NCBI RefSeq assembly: GCF_052216985.1 | Contig: NZ_JBQOUY010000007.1 | Span: 1 to 64,000 of the forward strand | Direction of reading: 5' to 3' | DNA from: Acidaminococcus fermentans_A | GTDB lineage: Bacteria > Bacillota > Negativicutes > Acidaminococcales > Acidaminococcaceae | DNA length: 64,000 nt | In this document: in pieces, positions 1 to 8,214 of the stretch | Layout of the letters: each line of letters opens with the position of its first letter | Numbering within the stretch: the first letter of the stretch is position 1 | Notes under the pieces: generated by a model | Told to the model about the DNA's origin: nothing | Database searches by the model: none | What the model saw: only the letters and a program-made list of their open reading frames with translations | Position numbers and translations under genes: made by a program

Positions 1-250
1 TGAAGCTGACCCCGAAGACCAGGGAAACCATGACGATATCGATCAAAACGCCGGGGACGCTGCCCAGGACTTTAGGGACGGTGATCAGGCCTGCTCCCTG
101 CTGTCCCAGGGCCAGCATCACCAGGCCGCCCACCAGGGAAGCGGGCAGGAACAGTTTCTGCAGGGGTTTCACGAATTCTCGGACGAAGAAGCCTAGGAGG
201 ATGAACATGCTCACGGCCGTCATCATATTCATTAATGCACGGATTGTCAT
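1..250 (-). CDS. GltS-like sodium/glutamate symporter, partial (N-terminus only)
   Basis: The first 83 residues are present and the gene runs off the left edge. It resembles the N-terminus of ESS (GltS) family sodium:glutamate symporters: a first membrane segment, a basic linker (FVREFVKPLQKLF), then LPASLVGGLVMLALG, where the family usually has PxPVxGGL. The ATG at 250 follows a GAGGTG ribosome site at suitable spacing. It lies downstream of the RraA-like gene on the same strand, with a stem-loop between them. Expected role: sodium-coupled glutamate or related dicarboxylate uptake in the inner membrane. The substrate is inferred from family only. Confidence 0.75.
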   Translation of the reverse strand, partial: MTIRALMNMMTAVSMFILLGFFVREFVKPLQKLFLPASLVGGLVMLALGQQGAGLITVPKVLGSVPGVLIDIVMVSLVFGVSF

Positions 251-328
251 AACACACCTCAATAAGATTGCAGTATAAATGAAAAATTATAAATAGATAA
301 GTATTCTGATTTTTTGATGAATCGAGCG

Positions 329-352
329 CGGGAACAGGGTTTCCTGTTCCCG
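329..352. terminator. Stem-loop between the RraA-like and GltS-like genes
   Basis: A perfect 10-bp stem (CGGGAACAGG) closes a 4-nt loop. A T-run lies some bases away rather than directly after the stem, so this may be a weak terminator or attenuator reducing read-through into the GltS-like gene. Confidence 0.5.
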
Positions 353-391
353 TCCGACTCAAAAAGGATAGGGGCTTATCGAAATATACGA

Positions 392-1093
392 TTATTCGTT
401 GTAGGCTTTGTCGATGATTTCGACGTCTTTCTTGGCGATCAGGTCATCCACCCAATCCCGTTTGGCTCTGCCTTCCTGGGCAGCCAGCAGCTTGGCTTCA
501 TCTTTTTCCTGGAAAGCCCGGGCATTTTTCAGCACTGTTTCAGCTTCCTGGAGAGGGATGACGATGACCCCATCGGCGTCCATGACGATGATGTCTCCCG
601 GATTCACGCTGATGCCGCCGCAGGAGATAGGTACATTGATTTCGCCAGGGCCTTCTTTATAAGGGCCGGCCGGGTTGGTCCCGGTGGCATAAATAGGCAG
701 TTCCATTTCCCGGACTGCATCGATATCCCGGATGGGCCCATCGATGACAATGCCCGCGGCCCCCGTGGAAGCCAGATAGGTGAACATGATTTCCCCGATC
801 AGGGAACGGTAGCTTTCGCCGCCGTCATTGGACAGGACGATCACGTCTCCCGGTTTGGCCATATTCAGAGCCTTGTGCAGCATCAGATTGTCTCCGCTGC
901 GGGTCTTGATGGTGAGAGCTCTCCCCACATTGATGGGGTTCTTGGGAGCGCTCTGGAGTTTGATCCGGGGATGCATCCCCACCAGACGGCCCATGGTATC
1001 TGAAATATTGGCACAGGGAATGGTGCTGAAGGCTTTCAGCAGTTCTTCCGGCGCTTCCGGTTTTTTCAAGAAAATACGATTTCCAATAGACAT
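392..1093 (-). CDS. RraA-like / dimethylmenaquinone methyltransferase-fold protein
   Basis: A 233-residue protein of the RraA-like superfamily. This family includes 4-hydroxy-4-methyl-2-oxoglutarate aldolases, oxaloacetate decarboxylases and the RNase E inhibitor RraA. Typical features are SDTMGR near the N-terminus, the central stretch GAAGIVIDGPIRD and the late GDIIVMDADGVIVIP. The start at 1093 is preferred over an upstream in-frame ATG because AGGAGGT sits just before it. It lies 57 bases downstream of a 2-hydroxyacid dehydrogenase, so an aldolase or decarboxylase acting on a 2-oxoacid is more likely than RNA regulation. The exact substrate is unknown. Confidence 0.85.
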   Translation of the reverse strand: MSIGNRIFLKKPEAPEELLKAFSTIPCANISDTMGRLVGMHPRIKLQSAPKNPINVGRALTIKTRSGDNLMLHKALNMAKPGDVIVLSNDGGESYRSLIGEIMFTYLASTGAAGIVIDGPIRDIDAVREMELPIYATGTNPAGPYKEGPGEINVPISCGGISVNPGDIIVMDADGVIVIPLQEAETVLKNARAFQEKDEAKLLAAQEGRAKRDWVDDLIAKKDVEIIDKAYNE

Positions 1094-1150
1094 ATCGATG
1101 ACCTCCTGTTTTCTATACAATAGATTGACTGGCTATCTGATCCTGGCTGC

Positions 1151-2179
1151 TCAATAATCGAACATGCCGGCTGGTTTCTTATCCGATTTCTTCACATCGG
1201 TATAGGTCTTGGCGCTGGCATAGTCGATATCATGGATGGGCCAGGTGGGTTCTTTGCCTTCATAGACTTCTTCGATCCCCATGGCGGAGAAGTAAGAAGC
1301 TCTGTGGGCTGCTTCCGTGGTGTTTCCGCCGATGTGCGGATAGATGATCACATTATCCAGGGTCAGGAGCGGGTTGGCGGGATCCACCGGTTCTTTCCGG
1401 ATTGCATCCAGGCCGGCCCCGGCGATGACACCGTTCTTGCAGGCTTCATACAGGTCTTCTTCCACTACCAGGGCCCCCCGAGCGGTATTGATCAGGAAAG
1501 CAGTGGGTTTCATCTTGGCCAGGGTTTCCTTGTTGATCATATTCCGGGTCACAGGGGTGTTGGGCGCATGGAGGGAGACGTAATCGCTTTCCGTGAGGAT
1601 CCGGTCCAGATCCCGGACCACTTCCACTCCATCGGGGAAATCCTTGGCCGGTTTATAAGGATCGTAGCACAGGACGTTCATTTCCATGGCCAGGCACCGT
1701 TTGGCCAGCCGGCTGCCGATGTTGCCACAGCCCACGATCCCTACGGTCTTGCCGTTCAGGGTATTCTTCCGGACCTTCAGTTTCGCTTTGTAGAAGTCAT
1801 TGACCCAGGTCTTGTGGAGCACCGTGACGTTCCGGCTGCATTCTAGCATCAGCAGCAGGGCAGTTTCTGCTACGGAGGTGCTGTTGGCCACCGGTGCATA
1901 CAGTGCCTGGACCCCATTGTCATGGCAGGCCTTCACATCCAGGGCGTCGAACCCGGCTCCGTGACGGACGATGACTTTCAGGTTCGGGTTCGCTTCAATG
2001 ACTTCCCGGGTGATGGGAGTGATCCGGACGATCATGGCATCCGGCTGGTATTCCTTGAAGTCAGCCAGGACATCGGCCGTTTCGAAGCCCCGTCCTTTGA
2101 TAATGGTGTGGCCGTTCTTTTCTAGCAGTTCCCGGCCTTCATCCATGATTTCCTGCGGCAGTAAGATTTTCCAACCCAT
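1151..2179 (-). CDS. D-isomer-specific 2-hydroxyacid dehydrogenase (SerA-like)
   Basis: A 342-residue NAD-dependent dehydrogenase. The Rossmann motif GIVGCGNIGSRLAKR lies near residue 145, the catalytic Arg in NTARGALVVEEDL and the catalytic His in YPHIGGNTTEAA. No C-terminal ACT domain is present, so it is unlikely to be the feedback-regulated biosynthetic SerA. The start at 2179 (MGWKILLPQ) has a GGAGG site; a longer in-frame ORF upstream has none. It heads an apparent operon with the RraA-like and GltS-like genes and is divergent from a LysR gene. Probable role: interconversion of a 2-oxoacid and a D-2-hydroxyacid. Confidence 0.85.
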   Translation of the reverse strand: MGWKILLPQEIMDEGRELLEKNGHTIIKGRGFETADVLADFKEYQPDAMIVRITPITREVIEANPNLKVIVRHGAGFDALDVKACHDNGVQALYAPVANSTSVAETALLLMLECSRNVTVLHKTWVNDFYKAKLKVRKNTLNGKTVGIVGCGNIGSRLAKRCLAMEMNVLCYDPYKPAKDFPDGVEVVRDLDRILTESDYVSLHAPNTPVTRNMINKETLAKMKPTAFLINTARGALVVEEDLYEACKNGVIAGAGLDAIRKEPVDPANPLLTLDNVIIYPHIGGNTTEAAHRASYFSAMGIEEVYEGKEPTWPIHDIDYASAKTYTDVKKSDKKPAGMFDY

Positions 2180-2257
2180 TTTCTTTCCTCCATTTTTCAT
2201 GTATTCAGTAAGTTCATGCTTTTCTTTTATTTCCGTTGACAATTGTATGATACCCTC

Positions 2258-2285
2258 TTGACTGAACAAAGTAAAACAGTATATA
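2258..2285 (+). promoter_or_regulatory. Candidate promoter for the LysR gene in the divergent spacer
   Basis: TTGACT (2258-2263) and TATATA (2280-2285) are 16 bp apart, about 40 bases ahead of the LysR start. The whole spacer (2180-2324) is AT-rich and must also carry the divergent dehydrogenase promoter and any LysR operator. Read by eye only. Confidence 0.45.
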
Positions 2286-2324
2286 TTTAAAATATCAACA
2301 AATAAACTTTGTGGAGAGAATATA

Positions 2325-3287
2325 ATGGATATCGACAGCCTGCGTTATTTCAAAGAATTGACCAAAGATATGAATATGACCCAAACGGCCAGGAAGCTCT
2401 ATCTGTCCCAGCAGACCCTGAGCAACCACATTGCCCGGCTGGAAAAACAGTGCGGTACGGCCTTGTTCTACCGGAAGCCTCATCTGACCCTGACGGCCGC
2501 CGGGATGGCCCTGTTGGAATTTGCCGATCAGGTCCTGGCCAGCGAACAGGATTTCAAGGGATCCTTATCCGATATCTTGGATGAATCCAGTGGTGTGATC
2601 CGGTTCGGAGCCAGCTTTATCCGCTATTACGTGACCCTGCCGGCCATCCTGCCCATATTCACCAAACGGTATCCCCACGTTTCCATCCAGCTCACCGACG
2701 ATACCACCAATCACCTGCTGGCGGATCTCCAGGAGGACAAACTGGATGTGGTGCTGACCGTGGAAAAGGAAGACCTGCCGGGCTACAAATCCATCCCCCT
2801 GCTGTCCAACCAGGTCTATCTGCTGGCGGCGGATCGGCTGCTGCGGACCTGTTATGGAGGCGACCTCTGCCGGATCAAGACAAAAGCCCGCCGGGGCGCA
2901 CACCTGGCGGACTTCCTCAGACTTCCCTTTTATATCATCACGCCCCCCAATCACCTGGGGACCATCATCAGCAACTGTTTCAAGGAGGCCGGGGCTCCTC
3001 CCCGGATCTATCTCCAGTCGGCCCAGATGCGCATGAGCACCCAGATCGCCTCCAAGGCCCTGGCGGCCACCTTCACCACCACCATGCCCCTGATCACCGA
3101 ACGGGAACAGCTGGCAGAGGACGTGAACGTGTTCCCGCTCCTGTACAAAGACAGCATCGTATATCACAACCTGTACCTATCCTATAACGAAAATCACTAT
3201 ATCCCCAAATACATCCATTACTTCATCGGGCTGATCAAGGAGTATTTCTACAATGTAAATGCCATGGATCTGACGAGGATTGTATAA
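2325..3287 (+). CDS. LysR-family transcriptional regulator
   Basis: A 320-residue protein with an N-terminal winged helix-turn-helix (residues about 1-60, including MTQTARKLYLSQQTLSNHI) and a type-2 periplasmic-binding-like effector domain. The regulator is divergent from the dehydrogenase / RraA-like / GltS-like operon and probably controls it, the usual LysR arrangement. It is convergent with pxpC and separated from it by a strong two-way terminator. The effector is not predictable from sequence. Confidence 0.9.
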   Translation: MDIDSLRYFKELTKDMNMTQTARKLYLSQQTLSNHIARLEKQCGTALFYRKPHLTLTAAGMALLEFADQVLASEQDFKGSLSDILDESSGVIRFGASFIRYYVTLPAILPIFTKRYPHVSIQLTDDTTNHLLADLQEDKLDVVLTVEKEDLPGYKSIPLLSNQVYLLAADRLLRTCYGGDLCRIKTKARRGAHLADFLRLPFYIITPPNHLGTIISNCFKEAGAPPRIYLQSAQMRMSTQIASKALAATFTTTMPLITEREQLAEDVNVFPLLYKDSIVYHNLYLSYNENHYIPKYIHYFIGLIKEYFYNVNAMDLTRIV

Positions 3288-3333
3288 AAAGGGGCTGTGG
3301 AGAAATGATTTTTCATTTCTCCACAGCCCCTTT
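3286..3333. terminator. Bidirectional terminator, GGGGCTGTG family
   Basis: A long perfect stem (AAGGGGCTGTGGAGAAATGA and its complement) closes a 4-nt loop. A/T runs on both sides let it serve the convergent lysR and pxpC genes. The arm sequence recurs at 19777, 40313 and 46685. Confidence 0.9.
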
Positions 3334-3336
3334 GAT

Positions 3337-4326
3337 TCATTTCAATTCCAGCATCTTTTGGGCTTCCTGGAGGAAGGTTTCCTGCCGGAGCAGGGCTTTT
3401 TCCGCCTGGGCCAGATTGACCAGCTGAAAGTACACATTCTGGCCTGGCTTCATCTGTCCCAGCCGGGGCAGGTCGGCCTGGATCACCTGCCCGATCTTGG
3501 GATATCCGCCGGTAGTCTGCCGGTCCGCCATCAAGATGATGGGGTTCCCGTCCGCCGGCACCTGGATGGATCCGAAGGTCACCGGTTCAGAGATCAGCTG
3601 CCGGCCTTCTTCCTTGTACTCCAGTTTCTGTCCCGCCATCCGATAGCCCATCCGGTCTGCCTGGGCCGTGATGGCATAGGGGGTATTGAAGAAGGTCCAG
3701 ACACTTTCGTCCTTGAACCAATCGAACTGGAGCCCTTCGGCCACCCGGATGGGCTCAGCCGAAAACAGCTCGCTTTCCGGAATGGACCAGCCAAAGGTGG
3801 AAAACTTCTTGCCGGGCATCTTGGCCAGCCGCTGGGTCAGGGTTTCCTGCTCCGCTGCCAGGCTGCCAGTCTCCAGCTCATCTCCGTCGGCCAGAGGACG
3901 GCCCTGGAAGCCGCCCAGTCTGGCCCGCAGATAGGTGCTCTTGCTCCCCATCACTTTAGGTACGGTGAAGCCGCCAGCCACTGCCAGATACCCCCGGCAG
4001 CCCTCCTGGGCAAAGCCAAAGGTCAGCAGGCTGTCTTCTTTTACATAGACCGCCCGGTTCCGGGGCACCGGAGCACCGCCCAATTTTGCCTGGAGGTCCG
4101 CCCCTGTCAGAGCGATGACCAGGCCGGCCGGCAGTTTCAGAGCCGGGCCGCTCATGGTCATTTCCAGGGCGCCTTCCCCGACCTCGTTGCCCACCAGTAA
4201 ATTCCCCAGACGCAGGGAAACCGTATCCATGGCCCCGCTGACCAGGACCCCATATTTTTGATAGCCATACCGGCCCAAATCCTGCAGGGTCGTCAGAGGG
4301 CCGCCTTTTTTTACCAGGATCTTCAT
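3337..4326 (-). CDS. pxpC: 5-oxoprolinase subunit C
   Basis: A 329-residue protein of the biotin-dependent carboxyltransferase-like (KipA / allophanate hydrolase subunit 2) family. The N-terminal GPLTTLQDLGRYGYQ and the C-terminal GGYPKIGQVIQADLPRLGQ are family hallmarks. With PxpA and PxpB it forms the ATP-dependent bacterial 5-oxoprolinase, which opens pyroglutamate to glutamate. Its ATG overlaps the pxpB stop (ATGA), implying translational coupling. In a glutamate fermenter this unit would recover pyroglutamate formed spontaneously from glutamine and glutamate. Confidence 0.93.
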   Translation of the reverse strand: MKILVKKGGPLTTLQDLGRYGYQKYGVLVSGAMDTVSLRLGNLLVGNEVGEGALEMTMSGPALKLPAGLVIALTGADLQAKLGGAPVPRNRAVYVKEDSLLTFGFAQEGCRGYLAVAGGFTVPKVMGSKSTYLRARLGGFQGRPLADGDELETGSLAAEQETLTQRLAKMPGKKFSTFGWSIPESELFSAEPIRVAEGLQFDWFKDESVWTFFNTPYAITAQADRMGYRMAGQKLEYKEEGRQLISEPVTFGSIQVPADGNPIILMADRQTTGGYPKIGQVIQADLPRLGQMKPGQNVYFQLVNLAQAEKALLRQETFLQEAQKMLELK

Positions 4327-5096
4327 TTTCCGGCACTCTCTTTCTGCTGTTCTGCAGCGATCTTCTTATATTCTTCCAAGGTAATGGGATAGAACTGCAC
4401 CTTATCCCCTGCCTGGAGCACCGTAGGATGGGCCTCATCTTCCGGATGGAACAGTTCCAGCGGCGTCCGTCCCAAGAGCTGCCAGCCTCCAGGGGTTTCT
4501 AGGGGATAGACCCCTGCCTGGCTGCCCGCCAGAGCCACTGTCCCCTTGGGGATCTTCAGCCGCGGGGTCTTCCGCCGAGGGGTGGATATTTCTTCGGGCA
4601 GACCGCCCATATAAGGATATCCAGGTGCGAAACCGATCATATAGACCAGATACGTGGCCCCGCTGTGGATGCGGATCACCTCGTCCGTCGTCATATGGTG
4701 GTATTCGGCCACATAATCCAGATCCGGCCCGAACTCTCCCCCATAGCAGACGGGGATCCGCACCGTGGGACGGCCCCCTTCTTCATTGATCTTGGCTTTC
4801 TGGAGCAGGTCTTCCAGCCGGGCCTTGGCTTCCCGGTATCCCTTGGAAAGGACCCCATCTTCCGGCAGGCTGGAATGCTGGGCCAGCACCAGAGGGTCAT
4901 AGAAAACCGTGACGCCCGTATAAGAAGATTCGAACTCCTGCAAGCCAGGAAAAGGTTCTTTTTCCAAGGCTTCAGAAAGGGCCTGGGCACAGTAGAACAG
5001 ATCCGGATCCACGATATCGCCAAAGGAAACCATCACGGCCGCCTCACCCACCGGGCGGATCTGTGCATGTGCCAGATAGTCGTTTGCTTTATCCAT
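4323..5096 (-). CDS. pxpB: 5-oxoprolinase subunit B
   Basis: A 257-residue KipI / allophanate hydrolase subunit 1-like protein. The block GFAPGYPYMGGLPEEI, then PRRKTPRLKIPKG and the ETPGGWQLLGRTP stretch are diagnostic. The start at 5096 (MDKAND) follows GAGGTG; an upstream in-frame ATG would overlap the transporter gene. It sits between the NRAMP-like gene and pxpC. In Bacillus the homologue KipI also inhibits sporulation kinase A, but the complete pxpABC set here favours oxoprolinase function. Confidence 0.93.
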   Translation of the reverse strand: MDKANDYLAHAQIRPVGEAAVMVSFGDIVDPDLFYCAQALSEALEKEPFPGLQEFESSYTGVTVFYDPLVLAQHSSLPEDGVLSKGYREAKARLEDLLQKAKINEEGGRPTVRIPVCYGGEFGPDLDYVAEYHHMTTDEVIRIHSGATYLVYMIGFAPGYPYMGGLPEEISTPRRKTPRLKIPKGTVALAGSQAGVYPLETPGGWQLLGRTPLELFHPEDEAHPTVLQAGDKVQFYPITLEEYKKIAAEQQKESAGK

Positions 5097-5109
5097 GTAG
5101 TCACACCTC

Positions 5110-6288
5110 TTATGCAATCAGTTTCAGGAAGGTCTTGGCTGCCATATAGGTCATGATGGCAAAGACCAGCCAACCGGAAACCAGCAGAAATTTTGGATGG
5201 TGATAGTCTCCCACAATCTGTTTCTTTTGAGAGGCCAGCAGCATACAGGCCATGACCAAAGGCAGGATCAGCCCGTTCAGGGCGCCTACCACGATCAGGA
5301 CCTTCACCGGCTGTCCGATGAAGGAAAATACCGCAGCAGAGAAGATAATGAAGGCAATGATCATGTATCGGTAATTCCGGTTCAGTGTTTCGCTGAAGCT
5401 CCGCAGGAAGGAAACGGAAGTATAAGCGCAGCCGATGATGGAAGTCACCGCAGCCGACCACATGACGATGCCGAAGATCTTATACCCGGCATCCCCGGCA
5501 GCCAGCTGGAAAACGGAAGCCGGCGGGTTGGCAGGGTTCAGGGTCAGCCCCTGGGAAATGACCCCCAGAGCCGCCAGGAACAGGAAGATCCGCATCAGGC
5601 TGGTAATCCCGATCCCGGAAAGGGCGCTCCGGTTCACTTCCTGCAGTTTTTCTTTGCCGCAGATCCCGGCATCCAGCAGCCGGTGTCCGCCGGAGAAGGT
5701 GATGTAGCCGCCTACGCTGCCGCCCACCAGGGTCACGATGGACGTGATGTCGATCTTGCTGGGCACGAAAGTCCGGCTGAGGGCCAGCCCCACCGGAGGA
5801 TGGGAAGTCAGGGCCACGTAAATGGTCAGCAGTACCATGACGCCTCCGGCGATTTGGGCAAATTTATCCATCAAAGAGCCTGCCGATTTGCTGGAAAAGA
5901 TGAAGATGGCAATGGCCGAGCTGATGAGTGCCCCGGCAATGGGATTGATCCCGAAGAGCACGTTCAGCCCCAGGCCGGCCCCGCCTACATTTCCGATGTT
6001 GAAGGCCAGGCCCCCGGCGCAGACCAGGGCCGAAACCACATAGCCCAGGCCCGGCAGGACCATGTTAGCGATGTCCTGTCCCGGCCGGCGGGCCACAGCG
6101 ATGATCCGCCAGGCATTCAGCTGGGCGACGGCATCGATGATGATCATGGCCAGGATGGCGAAGCCGAAGTCAGCTCCCTGTTGGGAGGTAAATACAACGG
6201 TCTGGGTCAGGAAACCAGGTCCGATGGCAGAAGTGGCCATCAGGAAAGCCGCACCCAGCAATACACTGAGGGTAGATTCTTTCTTCAT
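5110..6288 (-). CDS. NRAMP-family-like transporter of the pxp operon
   Basis: A 392-residue membrane protein with about 11 hydrophobic segments and the NRAMP-type start SAIGPGFLTQTVVFTSQQG. The canonical metal site (DPGN in helix 1, MPH in helix 6) is not present: helix 1 reads GPGF and the helix 6 region reads GGSVGGYITFSGGHR. It lies between pxpA and pxpB, as the NRAMP-like ycsG sits in the B. subtilis ycsF-kipI-kipA operon. Placement suggests it serves pyroglutamate metabolism, possibly importing the substrate or a cofactor ion. A start at 6288 rather than 6294 fits the GGAG site better. Confidence 0.8.
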   Translation of the reverse strand: MKKESTLSVLLGAAFLMATSAIGPGFLTQTVVFTSQQGADFGFAILAMIIIDAVAQLNAWRIIAVARRPGQDIANMVLPGLGYVVSALVCAGGLAFNIGNVGGAGLGLNVLFGINPIAGALISSAIAIFIFSSKSAGSLMDKFAQIAGGVMVLLTIYVALTSHPPVGLALSRTFVPSKIDITSIVTLVGGSVGGYITFSGGHRLLDAGICGKEKLQEVNRSALSGIGITSLMRIFLFLAALGVISQGLTLNPANPPASVFQLAAGDAGYKIFGIVMWSAAVTSIIGCAYTSVSFLRSFSETLNRNYRYMIIAFIIFSAAVFSFIGQPVKVLIVVGALNGLILPLVMACMLLASQKKQIVGDYHHPKFLLVSGWLVFAIMTYMAAKTFLKLIA

Positions 6289-6394
6289 GAGCATGTCTCC
6301 TTGTCTATCTCGTATCAGCAGTCAAAATGCATTTGTCTTAGAAGGGAATGGGGCATTCACTTCGTTTTTCAGTTTAAGATTATTCTTTTTCCGT

Positions 6395-7165
6395 TTATTT
6401 GATGAAGGTACCGGAAGCAGCCACTTTCACGCCGTTTTCCAACAAGACGGAACGGATCTTGTTAGCGAACACAAGGGCCTTGGGGCCATCTCCATGGAGA
6501 CAGATGGAATCGGCTTTCACCGGGATCACTTTGCCGCTGAGAGCCGTCACTTTCCCTTCCAGGACCATGGACAGCACCTGGGCGATGGATTTTTCTTCAT
6601 CGGTGATCATGGCACCGGGCTGGCTCCGAGGAGTCAGGGTCCCGTCATCCTGGTAGCTCCGGTCAGCAAAGACTTCCGAAGCCGTGCGCAGGCCGATCTT
6701 TTCCGCAGCCTTGATGCTTTCCGTCCCCCCTTGGGCATAGAGGATCAGATCCTTGTCCACATCATAGACAGCCTGGGCAATGGCTTCCGCCAGTTTGGCA
6801 TCCTTGGCCGCCATATTGTACATGGCCCCATGGGGTTTCACATGCTGGAGACGAGTGCCGGCCGCTTTGGCAAAGGCAGCCAGGGCCCCCACCTGATAGA
6901 CCACCATGTTGTATACATCAGAAGGAGCAATGTCCATTTTCCGACGGCCGAACCCTACCAGATCCGGATACCCAGGATGGGCCCCCAGGGCAGCGCCGTT
7001 CTTTACAGCCAGGGCCACGGTTTTCTTCATCACAGAAGGATCCCCTGCATGGAAGCCGCAGGCGATGTTAGCGGAGGTGACGATTTCCAAGATCTTGTCA
7101 TCCATGCCTAGTTTGTAATTGCCAAAGCTTTCTCCCAGATCAGAATTCATGTCGACCACTTTCAT
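6395..7165 (-). CDS. pxpA: 5-oxoprolinase subunit A
   Basis: A 256-residue LamB/YcsF-family protein. Motifs in order: DLGESFG (start), NIACGFHAGDP (about 34), GAHPGYPDLVGFGRR, LQHVKPHGAMYN (about 115) and FADRSYQDDGTLTPRSQPGA (about 180). It is the first gene of the pxp operon, with a GAGGAGG ribosome site. It supplies the hydrolytic part of 5-oxoprolinase together with the B-C subunits. A gap of about 106 bases separates it from the transporter gene, in which no gene was seen. Confidence 0.95.
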   Translation of the reverse strand: MKVVDMNSDLGESFGNYKLGMDDKILEIVTSANIACGFHAGDPSVMKKTVALAVKNGAALGAHPGYPDLVGFGRRKMDIAPSDVYNMVVYQVGALAAFAKAAGTRLQHVKPHGAMYNMAAKDAKLAEAIAQAVYDVDKDLILYAQGGTESIKAAEKIGLRTASEVFADRSYQDDGTLTPRSQPGAMITDEEKSIAQVLSMVLEGKVTALSGKVIPVKADSICLHGDGPKALVFANKIRSVLLENGVKVAASGTFIK

Positions 7166-7319
7166 GTCAATTCCTCCTCAAATAAGTAAAATAGCTGACT
7201 GTTTTATTATAGCCACTTTAGGTAGTTAAAGTATAATTTCACATTCTTGTCAAAGAATTATGTATAAAAGGTGTAAAAGTGTATCGTTTTGAATAAAATT
7301 TTCTTTTTTCAAAGAAAAT
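7166..7319 (-). promoter_or_regulatory. Upstream region of the pxp operon
   Basis: An AT-rich spacer without a gene. On the minus strand TATAAT occurs at 7206-7211 and TTGACA further upstream, but they are not in standard spacing to each other, so the promoter position is uncertain. Confidence 0.4.
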
Positions 7320-7367
7320 AGGAGAACTGCAGCCTATGAAATTGTCATACACTGCATTTCTCCCATT
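7320..7367 (-). terminator. Terminator of the 2-oxoacid operon (SDR gene end)
   Basis: An imperfect 12-bp stem (GGAGAACTGCAG against CTGCATTTCTCC) with an inner TATG/CATA pairing, followed by T-rich sequence on either side. It separates the pxp promoter region from the SDR gene. Confidence 0.6.
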
Positions 7368-7402
7368 TTTTATTCTAACTTTGTTGAGTTATTTCCGCTT
7401 TT

Positions 7403-8197
7403 TTAATAAGCCTGGGTCATGGCTCCATCACAGAGCAGGTACTGTCCAGAGACACCTGTATTTGCCGGAGAGCACAGGAATACGGCCGTCCGCCCGTATT
7501 CTTCCACGGTCTGATACCGTTTCTGAGGGAAGGACGCGCAGTCTCTCTTGGTGTATTCCTCTTCCGTCAGGCCGGCTTTCTGGGCACGGATCCCGTTCAG
7601 ATAGGCGATCCGGGCAGTATAGATCCGGCCGGGGCCCATAGTGTTCACCAAAACGCCGTATTGCCCCAGTTCCCGGGCCAGGGTCTTGCTCATACCTACC
7701 ACACCCATCCGGAAGGTATTGGACAGGATTAGGTTGTCCAAGGCTTGTTTGATAGAGGAAGAGGTGCTGTTTAGGATCCGGCCTTCTCCGGCTGCTTTCA
7801 TGAAAGGCAGGGCAGCCCGGATGGCGAAAGTATAGCTGTGGAGGCATTTTTCATAGCCGTCCGCCCAGTCTGCTTCCGTCAGGTTCTCGAAAGTCCCGGC
7901 CTTGGGCCCCGGGCAGTGGTTCACCAGAGCGTAAAGACCGCCCAGGTCGTTCCCCACCGCCGTCACCATCTTGGTGATGCTGTCCGGATCTTTTACATCA
8001 TAAAAGTAGGTATAGGGACGATTGCCCGTTTCCTTTTCGATATCCTGCTGGGCTTTTTCCAGATCTTCCTTATAGGCTTCTGCCGTAGCGATGACCACCT
8101 TGGCTCCTTCTCTGGCGAATTCCGTGGCAATCCCTTTGCCGATGCCGGAAGCCGAAGACAGAACCAATGCGACTTTTCCTTTTAATCCTAAATCCAT
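7403..8197 (-). CDS. SDR-fold protein lacking the usual YxxxK catalytic pair
   Basis: A 264-residue Rossmann protein of the short-chain dehydrogenase family (FabG-like over its length). The nucleotide-binding loop reads SSASGIGKG. After the catalytic-Ser region (STSSSIKQAL) the alignment reads LILSNTFRMGVVGMSKTLA where YxxxK is expected, so Tyr and Lys appear replaced. It forms an operon with an FAH-family hydrolase and a 2-hydroxyacid dehydrogenase. It may be a divergent reductase using other residues or a non-redox SDR. The GGAGG site is rather far (11 nt) from the ATG. Confidence 0.8.
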   Translation of the reverse strand: MDLGLKGKVALVLSSASGIGKGIATEFAREGAKVVIATAEAYKEDLEKAQQDIEKETGNRPYTYFYDVKDPDSITKMVTAVGNDLGGLYALVNHCPGPKAGTFENLTEADWADGYEKCLHSYTFAIRAALPFMKAAGEGRILNSTSSSIKQALDNLILSNTFRMGVVGMSKTLARELGQYGVLVNTMGPGRIYTARIAYLNGIRAQKAGLTEEEYTKRDCASFPQKRYQTVEEYGRTAVFLCSPANTGVSGQYLLCDGAMTQAY

Positions 8198-8214
8198 AAT
8201 GAGTATTTCCTCCT

